33,274 bases of DNA from Methylophaga sp. (GCA_002733105.1 NVUI01000002.1:210188-243461); one strand, 5' to 3'. Shown: positions 9,233-19,377, numbered from the stretch's first letter. Notes: generated by a model not told the origin, from the letters alone. Translations and numbers: made by a program.

Positions 9233-10489
9233 TTAAAACGATACGGATGCTTCAACAACAAAACCATCCCACTCACAATCAGCAGACTGGTTACATGCAC
9301 CACCACCACTGCCAGCTTCTTCGTCTTGCTCCACATATTCAAACTTGATTAAGGTTGAATCATTCATCCAATAACCACCACCTACTTGCAGGCGGTCGCT
9401 TTGATCACCACCAGTGACACCACTAGTATCGTTATTAAGCACACCATAACGTGTGGCTAAATAAAAGCTCGGTGTCAAATCTACTCGGGCAAGTACGCCC
9501 CAGAAAGATTCCTTAGATTTAGAATCACTTAGACCCAAATTGGCACGAAATGAGCCTGATGTTTGGCCTGCCGGTGCAGTATAACTAAAGTCATCTTCAC
9601 CTTGACCATAAAAGCCTTGCAAAGTGACCGGTACACCTAATGAATCACCTGACCACATGGCATCAACTTGCCAGATATGACCTTTAATGCCTGGTAAGAT
9701 CCCCGGAGCAGTGTGACGTGCATTGGTGGCAGTTTTCGCGAATTCATAGTTATCACCATCACCAACAGTAATAAGTGAACGAATAACGCCGCCTTTGGCT
9801 AGTGTACATGCGCCACCAATACAGGAAGCATCGCCATCCATTATAAATAAGCCGGCACCAATACCAAACCCACTATTGGAGGTAAACGAAGTCCGTAAAC
9901 CATAATTATAGCCGCTGTCATCACTAAAATCAGAAAAGAATGATGGTTTAGTCACCGTGGCATTCCAAGAAAGCTTACCAGCATCCGTCTCATAATTACC
10001 TAACAACCAAGCACCTTCAGCAGCGGTAATTCTATCGTTGATTGCGTTACCAATCAGTGGGTTTCCCTGCACCGCGGCACCATCTGAGTAATGAATAAAA
10101 TTCATTGTTGTTTCAACAACATTACCAAAGCGGAAAATAACCTCATCCGTTAAGTCGATATCAACCCAAGCCAGATCCTGAGAAACCGCAAAAGAATTAC
10201 CAAAATCATTGGGCTCTTCTGCTATTTCAACAAAGGCACTCACTCTATCGGCAATATCAATATTAAACCACATCCCAAAACGAAGGCGATTAAAGCCGGA
10301 ATCCGCATCTGCATCACCCGCATTAACTAAAGCTCCCGCAGGGCCATCAACTTCGATAGCTGTTTGCCACTGTTGTGCTAAATATCCCCCTGCTTTTACT
10401 TTCCCGCCGAATAAATCGGTCTCAGCATGCACAGCAACACTAGCCCCTAATAATAAGGTTGTTGCAGCAACTAACTTTAAATTTTTCAT
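9233..10489 (-). CDS. Outer-membrane porin (beta-barrel)
   Basis: A 418-residue exported protein with a signal peptide (about 1-22, MKNLKLVAATTLLLGASVAVHA) and alternating aromatic/polar beta-strand segments throughout. Its C-terminal strand ends in Phe (VVEASVSF), the mark read by the outer-membrane assembly machinery. It resembles generic Gram-negative trimeric porins; the substrate cannot be read from the sequence. Two short Cys pairs (SCIGGAC near the middle, ACNQSADC near the end) could form disulfides in surface loops. A purine-rich GGGGG ribosome site lies about 10 bases before the ATG. A near-consensus sigma-54 promoter sits about 86 bases upstream, so expression is probably switched by an enhancer-binding activator. 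The neighbouring AcoR-type protein is the natural candidate, which suggests uptake of the inducing alcohol or acid. Confidence 0.82.
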   Translation of the reverse strand: MKNLKLVAATTLLLGASVAVHAETDLFGGKVKAGGYLAQQWQTAIEVDGPAGALVNAGDADADSGFNRLRFGMWFNIDIADRVSAFVEIAEEPNDFGNSFAVSQDLAWVDIDLTDEVIFRFGNVVETTMNFIHYSDGAAVQGNPLIGNAINDRITAAEGAWLLGNYETDAGKLSWNATVTKPSFFSDFSDDSGYNYGLRTSFTSNSGFGIGAGLFIMDGDASCIGGACTLAKGGVIRSLITVGDGDNYEFAKTATNARHTAPGILPGIKGHIWQVDAMWSGDSLGVPVTLQGFYGQGEDDFSYTAPAGQTSGSFRANLGLSDSKSKESFWGVLARVDLTPSFYLATRYGVLNNDTSGVTGGDQSDRLQVGGGYWMNDSTLIKFEYVEQDEEAGSGGGACNQSADCEWDGFVVEASVSF

Positions 10490-10574
10490 TAAATCGAACC
10501 CCCATAAATTTATATATCAAATGTACAATGTGTCTGTACGGACCACTTTTTTTATCGGCCCTAGTAGCCTCCAT

Positions 10575-10590
10575 AGCAATAACTTTGCCA
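10575..10590 (-). promoter_or_regulatory. Sigma-54 promoter (-24/-12) for the porin gene
   Basis: Read on the minus strand the sequence is TGGCAA-AGTTA-TTGC-T. It matches the TGGCAC-N5-TTGCW consensus in all but one core base, with GG and GC exactly 12 bases apart. It lies about 86 bases before the porin ATG and on the right strand. Confidence 0.75.
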
Positions 10591-10766
10591 GACTTCGAGT
10601 TACTGCATTATTCGGGCAGGAATCAACGATACAAAGGGCTCTCAGGATCATTCAATCTTATTGATAATAAACGATATTATCGAATACATCCTAGCGTTCA
10701 ACCACGCATGAAACACTTAGTATTTGGCTGTCAGTTCAAGATTATTTCATTTACCAACTGTATCGT

Positions 10767-10819
10767 TGCGACAATTGTTTATAAGCAATTGTTACAACAT
10801 TTAGACAGTGTGGTAACAA
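10767..10819. promoter_or_regulatory. Candidate upstream activator region of the porin promoter
   Basis: TGCGACAATTGTTTAT starts at 10767 and is nearly identical to elements upstream of the PQQ dehydrogenase (28197) and, inverted, glcD. Next to it is an inverted repeat TTGTTAC (10789-10795) / GTAACAA (10813-10819). The site lies about 180-230 bases upstream of the porin -24 element, a normal distance for a sigma-54 enhancer. The binding protein is inferred, not shown. Confidence 0.5.
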
Positions 10820-10869
10820 TTCATTTTTCTGCTGAAATAGGTACTTTATGTAGGACTTTGCATATTTGA

Positions 10870-11084
10870 TTGCTCCCAACTTGAACTTATTTCCTCATAG
10901 CCCATTTAGTGATTTTAAGGCTTACCTCAAACCTCATTGCCAACTTATTTTATCTATCAAAATAGACTATCTCGACTTAGCAATAGAAGTGGTCAAGGAT
11001 GTAAAAATCTTGGGGACTAGTAGCCGTTCACATACAGCAGTAATTGATGGGGACATTCTTAAGCCCATGAATTAATTAAACAAG
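10870..11084. other. Non-coding part of the porin-glcD intergenic region
   Basis: The gap between the porin and glcD is over 700 bases. Its left part holds the porin promoter and its right part the glcD upstream site. This middle stretch shows no supported gene: a 69-codon frame (10866-11075) has no ribosome site and no recognisable protein. I see no other clear structure. Confidence 0.4.
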
Positions 11085-11111
11085 TGTCGCATTTGTAACA
11101 TCTGTGAGACA
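11085..11111. promoter_or_regulatory. Inverted-repeat operator upstream of glcDEF
   Basis: TGTCGCA (11085-11091) and TGAGACA (11105-11111) form an inverted repeat with a 13-base spacer that contains TGTAACA. The same repeat with the same spacer occurs at 28177-28203 upstream of the PQQ dehydrogenase. On the minus strand an 18-base run (AAATGCGACACTTGTTTA) is shared exactly with that site. It lies about 130 bases before glcD. No sigma-54 -12 element is seen between it and glcD, so the controlled promoter is uncertain. Confidence 0.55.
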
Positions 11112-11241
11112 CAATTTATTTATCGTGACATTGTTAAAAAATGAACATAGTATTCCTTCCATATTTTATTTCACCTCTTAACATCTGGCGTTATTCATTT
11201 ACCAGATAAAGTGCTTTTTTATAAATTTGTATGGAATACAG

Positions 11242-12693
11242 ATGCAAAAATTCATTATCCGTTCGTTACAAAAAATAGTGACAAAAAAGAATGTGTTGCA
11301 GGAAAGGTGCGAATTAGTGCCTTATGAGTGTGATGCGTTGACTGCCTTTCGGGCGCTACCAATAGCGGTGGTGCTAGCTGAGACAGTTGAACAAATACAA
11401 GAAGTAATGTGCTTTTGCCAACAACATAAAATACCGGTGGTTTCTCGTGGTGCAGGTACAGGCCTTTCTGGAGGAGTATTACCTTGCGAAGATGGCATCG
11501 TATTAAGTCTGGCTAAATTCAATCGTATCATAGCTGTAGATCTACAAAACCGTACGGCAAGAGTTGAACCTGGTGTACGCAATATTTCTATCAGCCAAGC
11601 GGTAGAATCAGACAATCTTTATTATGCTCCGGATCCTTCCTCACAACTCGCCTGCACAATTGGTGGAAATGTTGCTGAAAATGCTGGCGGTGTACATTGC
11701 TTAAAATATGGGCTTACTGTCAACAATGTGCTTCAGGTGAAGATCGTAACCGCAAAGGGTGAATTAGTTACCTTGGGTAGTCAGGCTTTGGATGCGCCGG
11801 GGTATGATCTCCTTGCGGTAATAACGGGTTCAGAAGGTATGCTGGGTATCATTGTTGAAGTTACCGTTAAATTACTACCCATCCCTGAATGCACCAAAGT
11901 TCTCATGGTCACTTTTGATTCCGTTGCAAAAACGGGTGATGCCGTCACCAAAATCATTAGCAAAGGCATCATCCCAGCAGGACTTGAAATGATGGACAAT
12001 ATGACTATCCGTGCGGCCGAAGATTTTTTGCATATTGGTTATCCAATTGATGCTACTGCAATTCTTCTTTGTGAATTGGATGGTACGTTAGCTGAAGTCG
12101 AACAAGCAATAAATGAAGTCAGTTTATTGTGTAAAGAAGCAGGTGCGATTGAAATAAAATTGGCAAAAGATGAGGACGAACGCAAATTGTTTTGGGCGGG
12201 TCGTAAAGCAGCTTTTCCAGCAGTTGGCCGTATAAGTCCTGATTATTACTGCCTGGATGGCACGATTAAACGTAAATATTTAGCAGAAGTATTACAAAAA
12301 ATCGACAGCCTGTCAGATGAATATCAATTAAAAGTAGCCAATGTTTTTCATGCTGGTGATGGCAATTTACACCCTATGGTTTTGTACGATGCAAACAAAC
12401 CTGGAGAATTTGAACGAGTAGAAGAGCTGGGTGGAAAAATACTTGAACTATGCATCGCTGTCGGGGGAACCATAACGGGGGAGCACGGCGTAGGTGTAGA
12501 AAAACTCAATCATATGTGTCTGCAATTCAGCAGTGGTGAACTAGAACAGTTTCATGCGTTAAAAAGAGCCTTTGATCCCGATGGAATTCTCAACCCAGGG
12601 AAAGTTATCCCTACTTTACACCGCTGTGCCGAATTTGGCGCTATGCATGTGCATGATAACAAGCTTCCTCATCCTGACATTCCACGGTTTTAA
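11242..12693 (+). CDS. glcD: Glycolate oxidase, FAD-binding subunit
   Basis: GlcD is the flavoprotein subunit of the GlcDEF complex, which oxidises glycolate to glyoxylate and passes electrons towards the respiratory chain. The protein follows E. coli GlcD closely as recalled, including the FAD-binding RGAGTGLSGG, the segment YYAPDPSSQLACTIGGNVAENAGG, GLEMMDNMTIRAAEDF, FHAGDGNLHP, and GEHGVGVEKLN with a C-terminal PGKVIPTLHRCAEFGAMHVH. I chose ATG 11242 (MQKFIIRS) over an upstream TTG at 11227 because GGAA lies five bases before it. The product is 483 residues. It is followed after 8 bases by glcE and then glcF. D-lactate dehydrogenases of the same family lack this degree of match. Confidence 0.94.
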   Translation: MQKFIIRSLQKIVTKKNVLQERCELVPYECDALTAFRALPIAVVLAETVEQIQEVMCFCQQHKIPVVSRGAGTGLSGGVLPCEDGIVLSLAKFNRIIAVDLQNRTARVEPGVRNISISQAVESDNLYYAPDPSSQLACTIGGNVAENAGGVHCLKYGLTVNNVLQVKIVTAKGELVTLGSQALDAPGYDLLAVITGSEGMLGIIVEVTVKLLPIPECTKVLMVTFDSVAKTGDAVTKIISKGIIPAGLEMMDNMTIRAAEDFLHIGYPIDATAILLCELDGTLAEVEQAINEVSLLCKEAGAIEIKLAKDEDERKLFWAGRKAAFPAVGRISPDYYCLDGTIKRKYLAEVLQKIDSLSDEYQLKVANVFHAGDGNLHPMVLYDANKPGEFERVEELGGKILELCIAVGGTITGEHGVGVEKLNHMCLQFSSGELEQFHALKRAFDPDGILNPGKVIPTLHRCAEFGAMHVHDNKLPHPDIPRF

Positions 12694-12701
12694 TTTTAAA
12701 T

Positions 12702-13766
12702 ATGTTAAATTTAGATAACAGTAAACAGCTTGCTTTGATTGTTAACGATGCAATCAAAAATAAACAGCCATTAAAAATCTTCGGAGGAAATTCTAAATCC
12801 TTTTATGGCCCAAAGTCGAAGGGCGAACCTGTCTGTGTTGCAGAGCATTGTGGTGTCATTAACTACCAGCCCGAAGAACTGGTACTTACTGTTCGAGCAG
12901 GTACAACATTAAGCGAAATAGAATCCATACTGGCAGAACAAAATCAGAAGTTAATATTTGAACCACCCCATTTTGGTGCGAAAGCAACCATTGGAGGAGC
13001 AATTTCCTCAGATATAAATGGACCCAGCAGCCCCTGGTTTGGTAGCGTAAGAGACGCTGTTCTCGGTGTTAAAATCATCAACGGTCAAGGCGAGATACTC
13101 CACTTTGGAGGAGAGGTGATGAAAAATGTTGCCGGTTATGATGTCTCGAGATTGATGGTTGGCAGTATGGGAACACTGGGTCTTTTATTGGAAATTTCAC
13201 TCAGAATTTTACCTCTAGAAAAAAAAACAATCACCTTCCTGCTTGAAACAACGGAGGAAGAAGCAATACAACGTTGCAGCCAGCTAAACAGGCAGCATTT
13301 GCCTCTGTCAGCAATGGTTTATTATAACAACCTGCTATATATACGCTTGTCAGGTAATATTGCCAGCGTCAATTCTGCGTATAAAACATTGGGCGGTGAG
13401 TTACTGACAGACAACAATTTCTGGTATTCAATTCGAGAGCACACCCACCCGTTTTTTTATCAAACAGGAACACTATGGCGGATCTCTGTCCCGCCTGCCA
13501 CACCGCCAATAAACGATCTAGATGGTCATTGGCTGATCGATTGGGGCGGGGCACAACGTTGGTTTATCAGTGATATGGCAGCAGAAGTTGTGTATGCCAA
13601 AGTAGCAGATGTTCATGGCCACGCCACAATCTACCGCAACATTGATAGTATCGGTGACGTTTTCCACCCCTTAACAACATCACAAAGACATTTACACAAA
13701 ATGGTGAAACAGGCTTTCGATCCACACCGTATTTTTAATCCGGGACGTCTTTATGCAGACTTATGA
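12702..13766 (+). CDS. glcE: Glycolate oxidase, FAD-binding subunit GlcE
   Basis: GlcE is the second flavin-binding-fold subunit of glycolate oxidase, 354 residues, the usual length. Near the N-terminus is the FAD-binding stretch IFGGNSKSFYG. It is followed by GGAISSDINGPSSPWFGSVRDAV, GGEVMKNVAGYDVSRLMVGSMGTLG and a C-terminal FDPHRIFNPGRLY, all conserved in the family. It starts 8 bases after glcD and ends 10 bases before glcF, so the three are co-transcribed. It carries a shortened FAD-oxidase C-terminal domain compared with GlcD, as is normal for this subunit. Confidence 0.92.
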   Translation: MLNLDNSKQLALIVNDAIKNKQPLKIFGGNSKSFYGPKSKGEPVCVAEHCGVINYQPEELVLTVRAGTTLSEIESILAEQNQKLIFEPPHFGAKATIGGAISSDINGPSSPWFGSVRDAVLGVKIINGQGEILHFGGEVMKNVAGYDVSRLMVGSMGTLGLLLEISLRILPLEKKTITFLLETTEEEAIQRCSQLNRQHLPLSAMVYYNNLLYIRLSGNIASVNSAYKTLGGELLTDNNFWYSIREHTHPFFYQTGTLWRISVPPATPPINDLDGHWLIDWGGAQRWFISDMAAEVVYAKVADVHGHATIYRNIDSIGDVFHPLTTSQRHLHKMVKQAFDPHRIFNPGRLYADL

Positions 13767-13776
13767 GTAATTCTTG

Positions 13777-14988
13777 ATGGAATATAAAATTATAGCGTCG
13801 ATAAAAAAAACACCCCAAGGGAAGCAGGCGGAGGAAATTCTAAGTAAATGTGTACATTGCGGCATGTGTAACGCAACGTGCCCTACATACCAGCTGCTGG
13901 GGGATGAACTTGATGGCCCACGTGGCCGGATATATCAGATAAAACAAGTATTGGAAGGAGCCACTCCGACAAGAACAATGCAACTCCATCTTGATCGATG
14001 TCTGACTTGTCTAAGCTGTGAGACAACCTGTCCTTCTGGCGTTAAATACGGAAAACTAGCTGAGATAGGCAAACAGCTGATTGATGATAGCCTCCAACGT
14101 CCACTACATGAAAAGCTTTTTCGAAAAATTTTACGCATTATTCTACCTTACCCAAATCGATTGGGCCCTCTGGTGAGGATGGGTCAGATATGTCGACCCG
14201 TGTTACCTGCATTTTTGAAAAATAAAATACCTGAATTCCAAAATAAGCTTCGTTGGCCAGAAACAAAACATACTCGAACAATGTTGGTGCTCAATGGTTG
14301 CGCACAACCTGTTATGAGCCCGAACATAAACATGGCAACTGCCAATGTATTGGATAAACTAGGCATTAGTTTACTTTCAATTTCCAATAGTGGTTGCTGT
14401 GGTGCGGTTAGCCAGCATTTAGGAGCAGAGCATGAAGCAAAAAAATTCATGCGTGCAAACATTGACGCTTGGTGGCCCTACATTGAAAATGGTGCTGAGG
14501 CTATTGTAATAACAGCAAGTGGTTGCGGTACTGTGTTGAAAGACTACGGTCAATTGTTGGCTGATGATCCTGATTATTCACAAAAGGCATCTATCATTGC
14601 AACGCTTTCTCAAGATATTTCTGAAATATTGTCAACAGAGGATATGTCCAGATTGCATACACCGAACGAGAAACCAACTCTGGCTTTCCAGTCACCCTGT
14701 AGTTTGCAACATAGCCAACAATTAAGCGGTGTAGTTGAAAAAATATTAACCGATTTTGGCTATCGTTTAACGACGGTGAAGGATGCCCATCTATGCTGTG
14801 GTTCAGCAGGTACATATTCCCTGCTTCAATCAAATATTTCAAATCAACTTAAAGTTAATAAACTGAAAACTCTCGAAGAAGAGCAGCCTGAACTAATCGC
14901 CACTGCCAATATTGGCTGCCTTCATCATTTACAATCAGGCACCGATATTCCCGTTCAACACTGGATAGAAATTATTGATCGAATGTGA
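13777..14988 (+). CDS. glcF: Glycolate oxidase, iron-sulfur subunit
   Basis: GlcF carries electrons from the flavin subunits through two [4Fe-4S] clusters. The N-terminal motifs are CVHCGMCNATCPTY and CLTCLSCETTCPSG. Two CCG (heterodisulfide-reductase-like) domains follow, with SGCCGAVSQHLGAEHEA and LCCGSAGTYSLLQ. The product is 403 residues, as expected. I prefer ATG 13777 to the TTG one codon earlier; the ribosome site is poor, so translation may depend on coupling with glcE, whose stop is 10 bases upstream. It is the last gene of glcDEF. A 280-base regulatory gap then leads to the aldehyde dehydrogenase. Confidence 0.93.
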   Translation: MEYKIIASIKKTPQGKQAEEILSKCVHCGMCNATCPTYQLLGDELDGPRGRIYQIKQVLEGATPTRTMQLHLDRCLTCLSCETTCPSGVKYGKLAEIGKQLIDDSLQRPLHEKLFRKILRIILPYPNRLGPLVRMGQICRPVLPAFLKNKIPEFQNKLRWPETKHTRTMLVLNGCAQPVMSPNINMATANVLDKLGISLLSISNSGCCGAVSQHLGAEHEAKKFMRANIDAWWPYIENGAEAIVITASGCGTVLKDYGQLLADDPDYSQKASIIATLSQDISEILSTEDMSRLHTPNEKPTLAFQSPCSLQHSQQLSGVVEKILTDFGYRLTTVKDAHLCCGSAGTYSLLQSNISNQLKVNKLKTLEEEQPELIATANIGCLHHLQSGTDIPVQHWIEIIDRM

Positions 14989-15020
14989 TCTTACTATGAA
15001 CAATTTATCTTTTATGTTTA

Positions 15021-15048
15021 TGTAACACGTTGTTGCAACACCTGTAAC
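15021..15048. promoter_or_regulatory. Candidate activator site upstream of the aldehyde dehydrogenase
   Basis: TGTAAC occurs twice in direct orientation (15021-15026 and 15043-15048), 22 bases apart, around the perfect palindrome TGTTGCAACA (15031-15040). It lies about 165-190 bases upstream of the -24 element. The TGTAACA word also occurs in the glcD operator spacer, and an inverted TGTTACA occurs near the porin promoter, so the same activator may bind. Confidence 0.4.
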
Positions 15049-15211
15049 TGAAAATGTACACGGTGACCAATAAATCTATATTTTTTAATCTATTTTCATA
15101 CCTGTTCATTTTATATTTAACAAAAAATAATAATATTAAAATCAGTTCATTCAATAAGTTATTTAAACAACTCAGTTTAAAAAAACTGCTATTTTAGTAT
15201 CGCTATTTCAT

Positions 15212-15227
15212 TGGCATATTCTTTGCT
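15212..15227 (+). promoter_or_regulatory. Sigma-54 promoter (-24/-12) of the aldehyde dehydrogenase gene
   Basis: TGGCAT-ATTCT-TTGC-T matches the sigma-54 consensus with GG and GC 12 bases apart. It is 41 bases before the ATG at 15269. The flanks closely resemble the promoter at 28404 (shared TGGCATATT). Together with the repeats at 15021-15048 this gives a standard enhancer-promoter layout. Confidence 0.82.
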
Positions 15228-15268
15228 TTTTTAGTATTTTCAGCCCGAAATTTATGGAGATATAATTT

Positions 15269-16774
15269 ATGAATGCAAATGTAGAAGATATGACTGGCCG
15301 AGATGAAGTAGCGCAGTTTCTTGCTCAAGAAACAATACCGATGTTTATTAATGGTCAGTGGATATCACCAGAGGGTGTGAACACAATTGATGTTGTCAAT
15401 CCATCAAATGCTGAAAAGCTCACCCAAATCTATGCCGGCAATTCAATGCAAGTGTATCAAGCATGCCAAGCCGCACACCAAGCATTTGAAACATCTGGTT
15501 GGGCAACAATGCCAGTAACAGAAAGATCAGCGATATTGATGAAACTCGCAGATTTAATTGAGGAAAATGCAGCAGTACTAGGCAAGCTTGAGTCACTTGA
15601 TGTAGGAAAACCTCTCGCCGGTGTTGTTGATGGTGAAATACCCTTCTCAGGCCAATCATTTCGCTTTTTTGCACAAGTAGCGCTTGATTATGATAAATAC
15701 AGCACGCCATTAGATGCTGAAAACATTCAGGCACATTATGTTCGCAAGCCTTATGGTGTTTGTGGCTTTATCTTTCCATGGAATTTTCCATTTTTATTAT
15801 TGGCATGGGGCGCTTCAGCTGCTCTGGCTGCCGGCAATACCATTGTTATAAAACCAGCTGAGTTAACGTCATTGAGTTCATTATATTTTTGTAAGCTGGC
15901 CAAAGAAGCAGGTATTCCTGATGGTGTAATAAACGTGATCACCGGATACGGTTCAGAAGCAGGCATGCCTATCGCAGAACATCCACTGGTTCGCAGGATG
16001 TCATTCACCGGTTCACCTGAAGTAGGTCGTAAAATCGCTGAAACCTGTGCCCGTAATTTGATTCCAATCAAACTGGAATTGGGTGGCAAAGGTGCTGCCA
16101 TCATTTTTGATGATGTTGATGTGAAAGCAACCGCCGCAAGTCTGGCAGAAATAATAACCTCCAATACTGGCCAAGTTTGTTGTACTGCGTCACGTTGGTT
16201 GGTCCACAAAAATATTTACGATGAGTTCACTCGCGAAGTAAGCCAAGTGTTAAAAAATACTGTTATCGGCAACAGTAATGACGCGAACACTCAGATGGGA
16301 CCCATCGTCAGCGAAGTCCAACGTCAACGGATCCTGGATTACCAGAAAAAAGGCTTAGCACAAAATGCCACGGCGCTGGTTGAGGGCCAGATATTTGCTC
16401 CCGAAGGCTCTGAAGATGGTTTTTATCTTACACCGTCTTTACTTCAAGGAAGCAGTGATAATATTTGCTTTCAGGAAGAAATTTTCGGTCCATCTGCATA
16501 TATGGTGTCATTTAGTGATGAAGATGAAGCTATTGATTTGGTCAATAGCTCAGATTATGGTTTGGCCAATAGTGTATGGACTCAGGATCTAGAACGCGCC
16601 AAAAGAGTAGCCGAGAAGATGATTGTGGGCAATTGCTGGATCAACGCTCACAATGTTTTTGCCTACGGCTTGCCTTATGGCGGGGTCAATCTAAGCGGTA
16701 TGGGTGGTGGCGTTAATAGCGTTGAAACCTTTGAAGATTACTTAAGAGGCCAAACAGTGGCTCGCCCCTTGTAA
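15269..16774 (+). CDS. NAD(P)-dependent aldehyde dehydrogenase
   Basis: A 501-residue cytoplasmic class-3-fold aldehyde dehydrogenase that oxidises an aldehyde to its acid. Catalytic Glu270 is in LELGGKG and the nucleophile is Cys304 in GQVCCTASR; their 34-residue spacing is standard. The cofactor region includes FIFPWNFPFLL, KPAELTSLS and SFTGSPEVG, and the C-terminus has the usual PYGGVNLSGMG. Ribosome site GGAG lies before the ATG. The gene is monocistronic, behind a sigma-54 promoter and ahead of a hairpin. Genes of this type are typical AcoR-family targets in alcohol metabolism. Here it would oxidise the aldehyde from the PQQ alcohol dehydrogenase at 28523. The chain length of the substrate cannot be told; a betaine- or aromatic-aldehyde role is possible but not suggested by the neighbours. 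Confidence 0.9.
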   Translation: MNANVEDMTGRDEVAQFLAQETIPMFINGQWISPEGVNTIDVVNPSNAEKLTQIYAGNSMQVYQACQAAHQAFETSGWATMPVTERSAILMKLADLIEENAAVLGKLESLDVGKPLAGVVDGEIPFSGQSFRFFAQVALDYDKYSTPLDAENIQAHYVRKPYGVCGFIFPWNFPFLLLAWGASAALAAGNTIVIKPAELTSLSSLYFCKLAKEAGIPDGVINVITGYGSEAGMPIAEHPLVRRMSFTGSPEVGRKIAETCARNLIPIKLELGGKGAAIIFDDVDVKATAASLAEIITSNTGQVCCTASRWLVHKNIYDEFTREVSQVLKNTVIGNSNDANTQMGPIVSEVQRQRILDYQKKGLAQNATALVEGQIFAPEGSEDGFYLTPSLLQGSSDNICFQEEIFGPSAYMVSFSDEDEAIDLVNSSDYGLANSVWTQDLERAKRVAEKMIVGNCWINAHNVFAYGLPYGGVNLSGMGGGVNSVETFEDYLRGQTVARPL

Positions 16775-16869
16775 GAAAGCAATCGTTCACCGTCACTCCG
16801 GTTTATGCAGGCTAAACCGATTCTGCTCCTATGATTGCAGCCTGATAATAAGTAATTTTTACACTTTCT

Positions 16870-16894
16870 GTGGCCACTTTTAACAAGTGGCCAC
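16870..16894 (+). terminator. Hairpin after the aldehyde dehydrogenase gene
   Basis: GTGGCCACTT (16870-16879) and AAGTGGCCAC (16885-16894) form a perfect 10-base-pair stem with a 5-base loop, followed by TTTAATTAA. It separates the aldehyde dehydrogenase from the PEP synthase gene. Confidence 0.65.
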
Positions 16895-16933
16895 TTTAAT
16901 TAAGCAGATTATAAAAAGTTGGTTTCTTAAAAA

Positions 16934-19324
16934 ATGAATAAATATGTCATCCCTTTAGAGCAATTGAACAAAAATGACCTCAATCTCGTTGGTGGAAAAA
17001 ATGCATCCTTGGGAGAAATGATCGCCAATCTATCTTCTGCCAATGTGCGTGTACCCGGCGGTTTTGCAACCACCACAAATGTCTATTGGGATTTTCTTCG
17101 TCAGACAGGTTTAGAACAAAAAATTCAACTTATAATGTCTGAACTTGATATTACCGATATCAATGCCTTAAATAAAGCCAGTCAATCAATACAAAAATTG
17201 ATTGTTGAAACGCCCTTTTCTAAAGCTATTGAAACGGCGATACGTCAGGCATTTTCTTATATGATTAAACAATATGGGGGTGATGGTCTGGCTGTGGCAG
17301 TACGATCGTCAGCCACAGCCGAAGATCTCCCCGATGCTTCTTTTGCCGGACAACAAGAAACCTTTTTAAATGTCAGTGGCATTGACAATGTATTAACCAA
17401 AATCAAAGCCGTATTTGCATCCCTCTATAATGCCAGAGCCATTAGCTATCGGGTTCATCAAGGCTTTGCCCATGAACAGATTGCTATTTCAGCGGGCGTA
17501 CAACAGATGGTTCGAAGTAATCTAGCCACCAGTGGGGTTATGTTTACATTGGATACGGAATCTGGATTTCGCGATGTGGTATTTATTACTGCCAATTATG
17601 GCCTGGGAGAAACAATCGTCCAGGGTGCAGTCAACCCCGATGAGTTTTACGTCTATAAAAAAAGTCTAGCTAATAATTTACCCGCTATTTTAAGACGAAA
17701 CATGGGTAGCAAAGAAATACGAATGGTCTATGAGCACCAGCCAGAGCGGCAAGGAGTAACCATAGAAGATGTGCCCTTGGCCATGAGGAATAAGTTCTGC
17801 CTTGCTGACAATGAAATATTAGAATTGTCACGTATAGCTATGGCAATCGAGGCCCATTATCAACAGGCAATGGATATTGAATGGGCTAAGGATGGACATG
17901 ATGGTAAGTTATATATCGTCCAAGCCAGACCTGAAACAGTGAAAAATAAATCTGAGCGAATTCTGACTCAATACCATCTGAAGGAGAAAGCTGATGTCAT
18001 CATCACCGGCAGAAGCATAGGTCAAAAAATTGGAGCCGGTAAAGCTAGAATTATCGCACGGCTTGAAGATATGGATAAGCTGCAAGATGGCGAAATACTG
18101 GTGACTGATATGACGGATCCTGACTGGGAACCTGTCATGAAGCGAGCGTCAGCTATCGTAACCAACCGCGGTGGAAGAACATGCCATGCCGCCATCATTG
18201 CAAGAGAGTTAGGCGTACCTGCTGTTGTTGGCTGTGGCAATGCCACAACACTGATAAAAATGGGGGCCCCAATAACGGTGTCTTGCTCGGAAGGCGATAC
18301 TGGCTTTATTTATAATGCCGAATTACCATTTACTATAGATAAAATCCAACTTGATGAGATGCCGGATAAGCCCGTTAAGATCATGCTTAACGTGGGCAAC
18401 CCTGATCGTGCTTTTTCCTTTTCCTCCATGCCCAATGATGGCGTGGGGCTCGCTCGACTGGAGTTCATTATCAATCGCATGATCGGCATTCATCCTCAGG
18501 CCTTACTGGAATACGATGGCTTATCAGCCAAGCTAAAAAACATAATAAATTCAAAAATCCACGGCTATAAAAGCCCCATCGATTTTTATGTCGATAAATT
18601 AACCGAAGGCATAGCAACCATAGCAGCTGCGTTTAATCCTAAGCCTGTTATTGTGCGTTTATCAGACTTTAAATCGAATGAATATGCCAATTTGATTGGT
18701 GGCAATTTATATGAACCTGATGAAGAGAATCCTATGCTGGGATTCCGTGGCGCATCACGATATGTATCTGCAACATTCAAGGCCTGTTTTGAACTTGAAT
18801 GCAAAGCCATTAAAAAAGTACGCGATGATATGGGCTTAACAAATGTACAGCTCATGATCCCTTTTGTACGTCGCGTACCCGAGGCCGAGCAAGTGATCAC
18901 ACTGCTTAAAGAAAATGGCCTAACTCGGGGGGTCAACGATCTTAAAATTATCATGATGTGTGAAATACCTTCCAATGCCTTATTAGCTGATAAATTTTTA
19001 GAAAATTTTGATGGGTTTTCTATTGGTTCCAATGATATGACACAGTTAACGTTGGCCATGGATCGCGACTCAGGTCTGATCGCTGAAAATTTTGATGAGC
19101 GGGATCCTGCCGTTAAGATAATGTTAAAAATGGCTATCAATGCTTGCCAAAAGGCTAACAAATACGTTGGTATTTGTGGCCAAGGACCGTCAGATCACCC
19201 AGATTTAGCCGAATGGTTGGTAGAGCAAAACATCGAAAGTATTTCTCTTAATCCTGACACAGTGATTGAAACTTGGCTAGCCCTGTCCCAAGTATCTGCC
19301 GATGATAACGTCAGGCTCGATTGA
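16934..19324 (+). CDS. ppsA: Phosphoenolpyruvate synthase
   Basis: This 796-residue enzyme converts pyruvate, ATP and water to PEP, AMP and phosphate, the entry to gluconeogenesis from C3 acids. The N-terminal ATP-grasp part has [39 protein letters not shown] and IVQARPETV. The central swivelling domain has [18 protein letters not shown] with phosphohistidine His418. The C-terminal PEP-binding barrel has [36 protein letters not shown] and catalytic Cys748 in GICGQGPSD. Length matches PpsA (about 790); pyruvate phosphate dikinase would be about 870-900. The ribosome site is weak. It fits the neighbours because lactate oxidation and methylcitrate cleavage both yield pyruvate. Confidence 0.95.
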   Translation: MNKYVIPLEQLNKNDLNLVGGKNASLGEMIANLSSANVRVPGGFATTTNVYWDFLRQTGLEQKIQLIMSELDITDINALNKASQSIQKLIVETPFSKAIETAIRQAFSYMIKQYGGDGLAVAVRSSATAEDLPDASFAGQQETFLNVSGIDNVLTKIKAVFASLYNARAISYRVHQGFAHEQIAISAGVQQMVRSNLATSGVMFTLDTESGFRDVVFITANYGLGETIVQGAVNPDEFYVYKKSLANNLPAILRRNMGSKEIRMVYEHQPERQGVTIEDVPLAMRNKFCLADNEILELSRIAMAIEAHYQQAMDIEWAKDGHDGKLYIVQARPETVKNKSERILTQYHLKEKADVIITGRSIGQKIGAGKARIIARLEDMDKLQDGEILVTDMTDPDWEPVMKRASAIVTNRGGRTCHAAIIARELGVPAVVGCGNATTLIKMGAPITVSCSEGDTGFIYNAELPFTIDKIQLDEMPDKPVKIMLNVGNPDRAFSFSSMPNDGVGLARLEFIINRMIGIHPQALLEYDGLSAKLKNIINSKIHGYKSPIDFYVDKLTEGIATIAAAFNPKPVIVRLSDFKSNEYANLIGGNLYEPDEENPMLGFRGASRYVSATFKACFELECKAIKKVRDDMGLTNVQLMIPFVRRVPEAEQVITLLKENGLTRGVNDLKIIMMCEIPSNALLADKFLENFDGFSIGSNDMTQLTLAMDRDSGLIAENFDERDPAVKIMLKMAINACQKANKYVGICGQGPSDHPDLAEWLVEQNIESISLNPDTVIETWLALSQVSADDNVRLD

Positions 19325-19377
19325 GCTCTCATGTTTTTCATTATTGAATCTGATGAAACTGAGTTGAGTTGTCTTAA

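Noticed and set aside
10209-10869. Open frames of 151 and 136 codons antisense to or upstream of the porin gene
   Set aside because: They overlap the porin N-terminus, its promoter and activator region, and have no coding signal of their own.
10866-11075. A 69-codon open frame in the porin-glcD gap
   Set aside because: No ribosome site, no recognisable protein and unusual composition; the region looks regulatory.
11186-11202. TGGCG upstream of glcD as a sigma-54 promoter
   Set aside because: The -12 GC is missing at the required distance (TT is found there), so a sigma-54 promoter is not supported even though the operator is close by.
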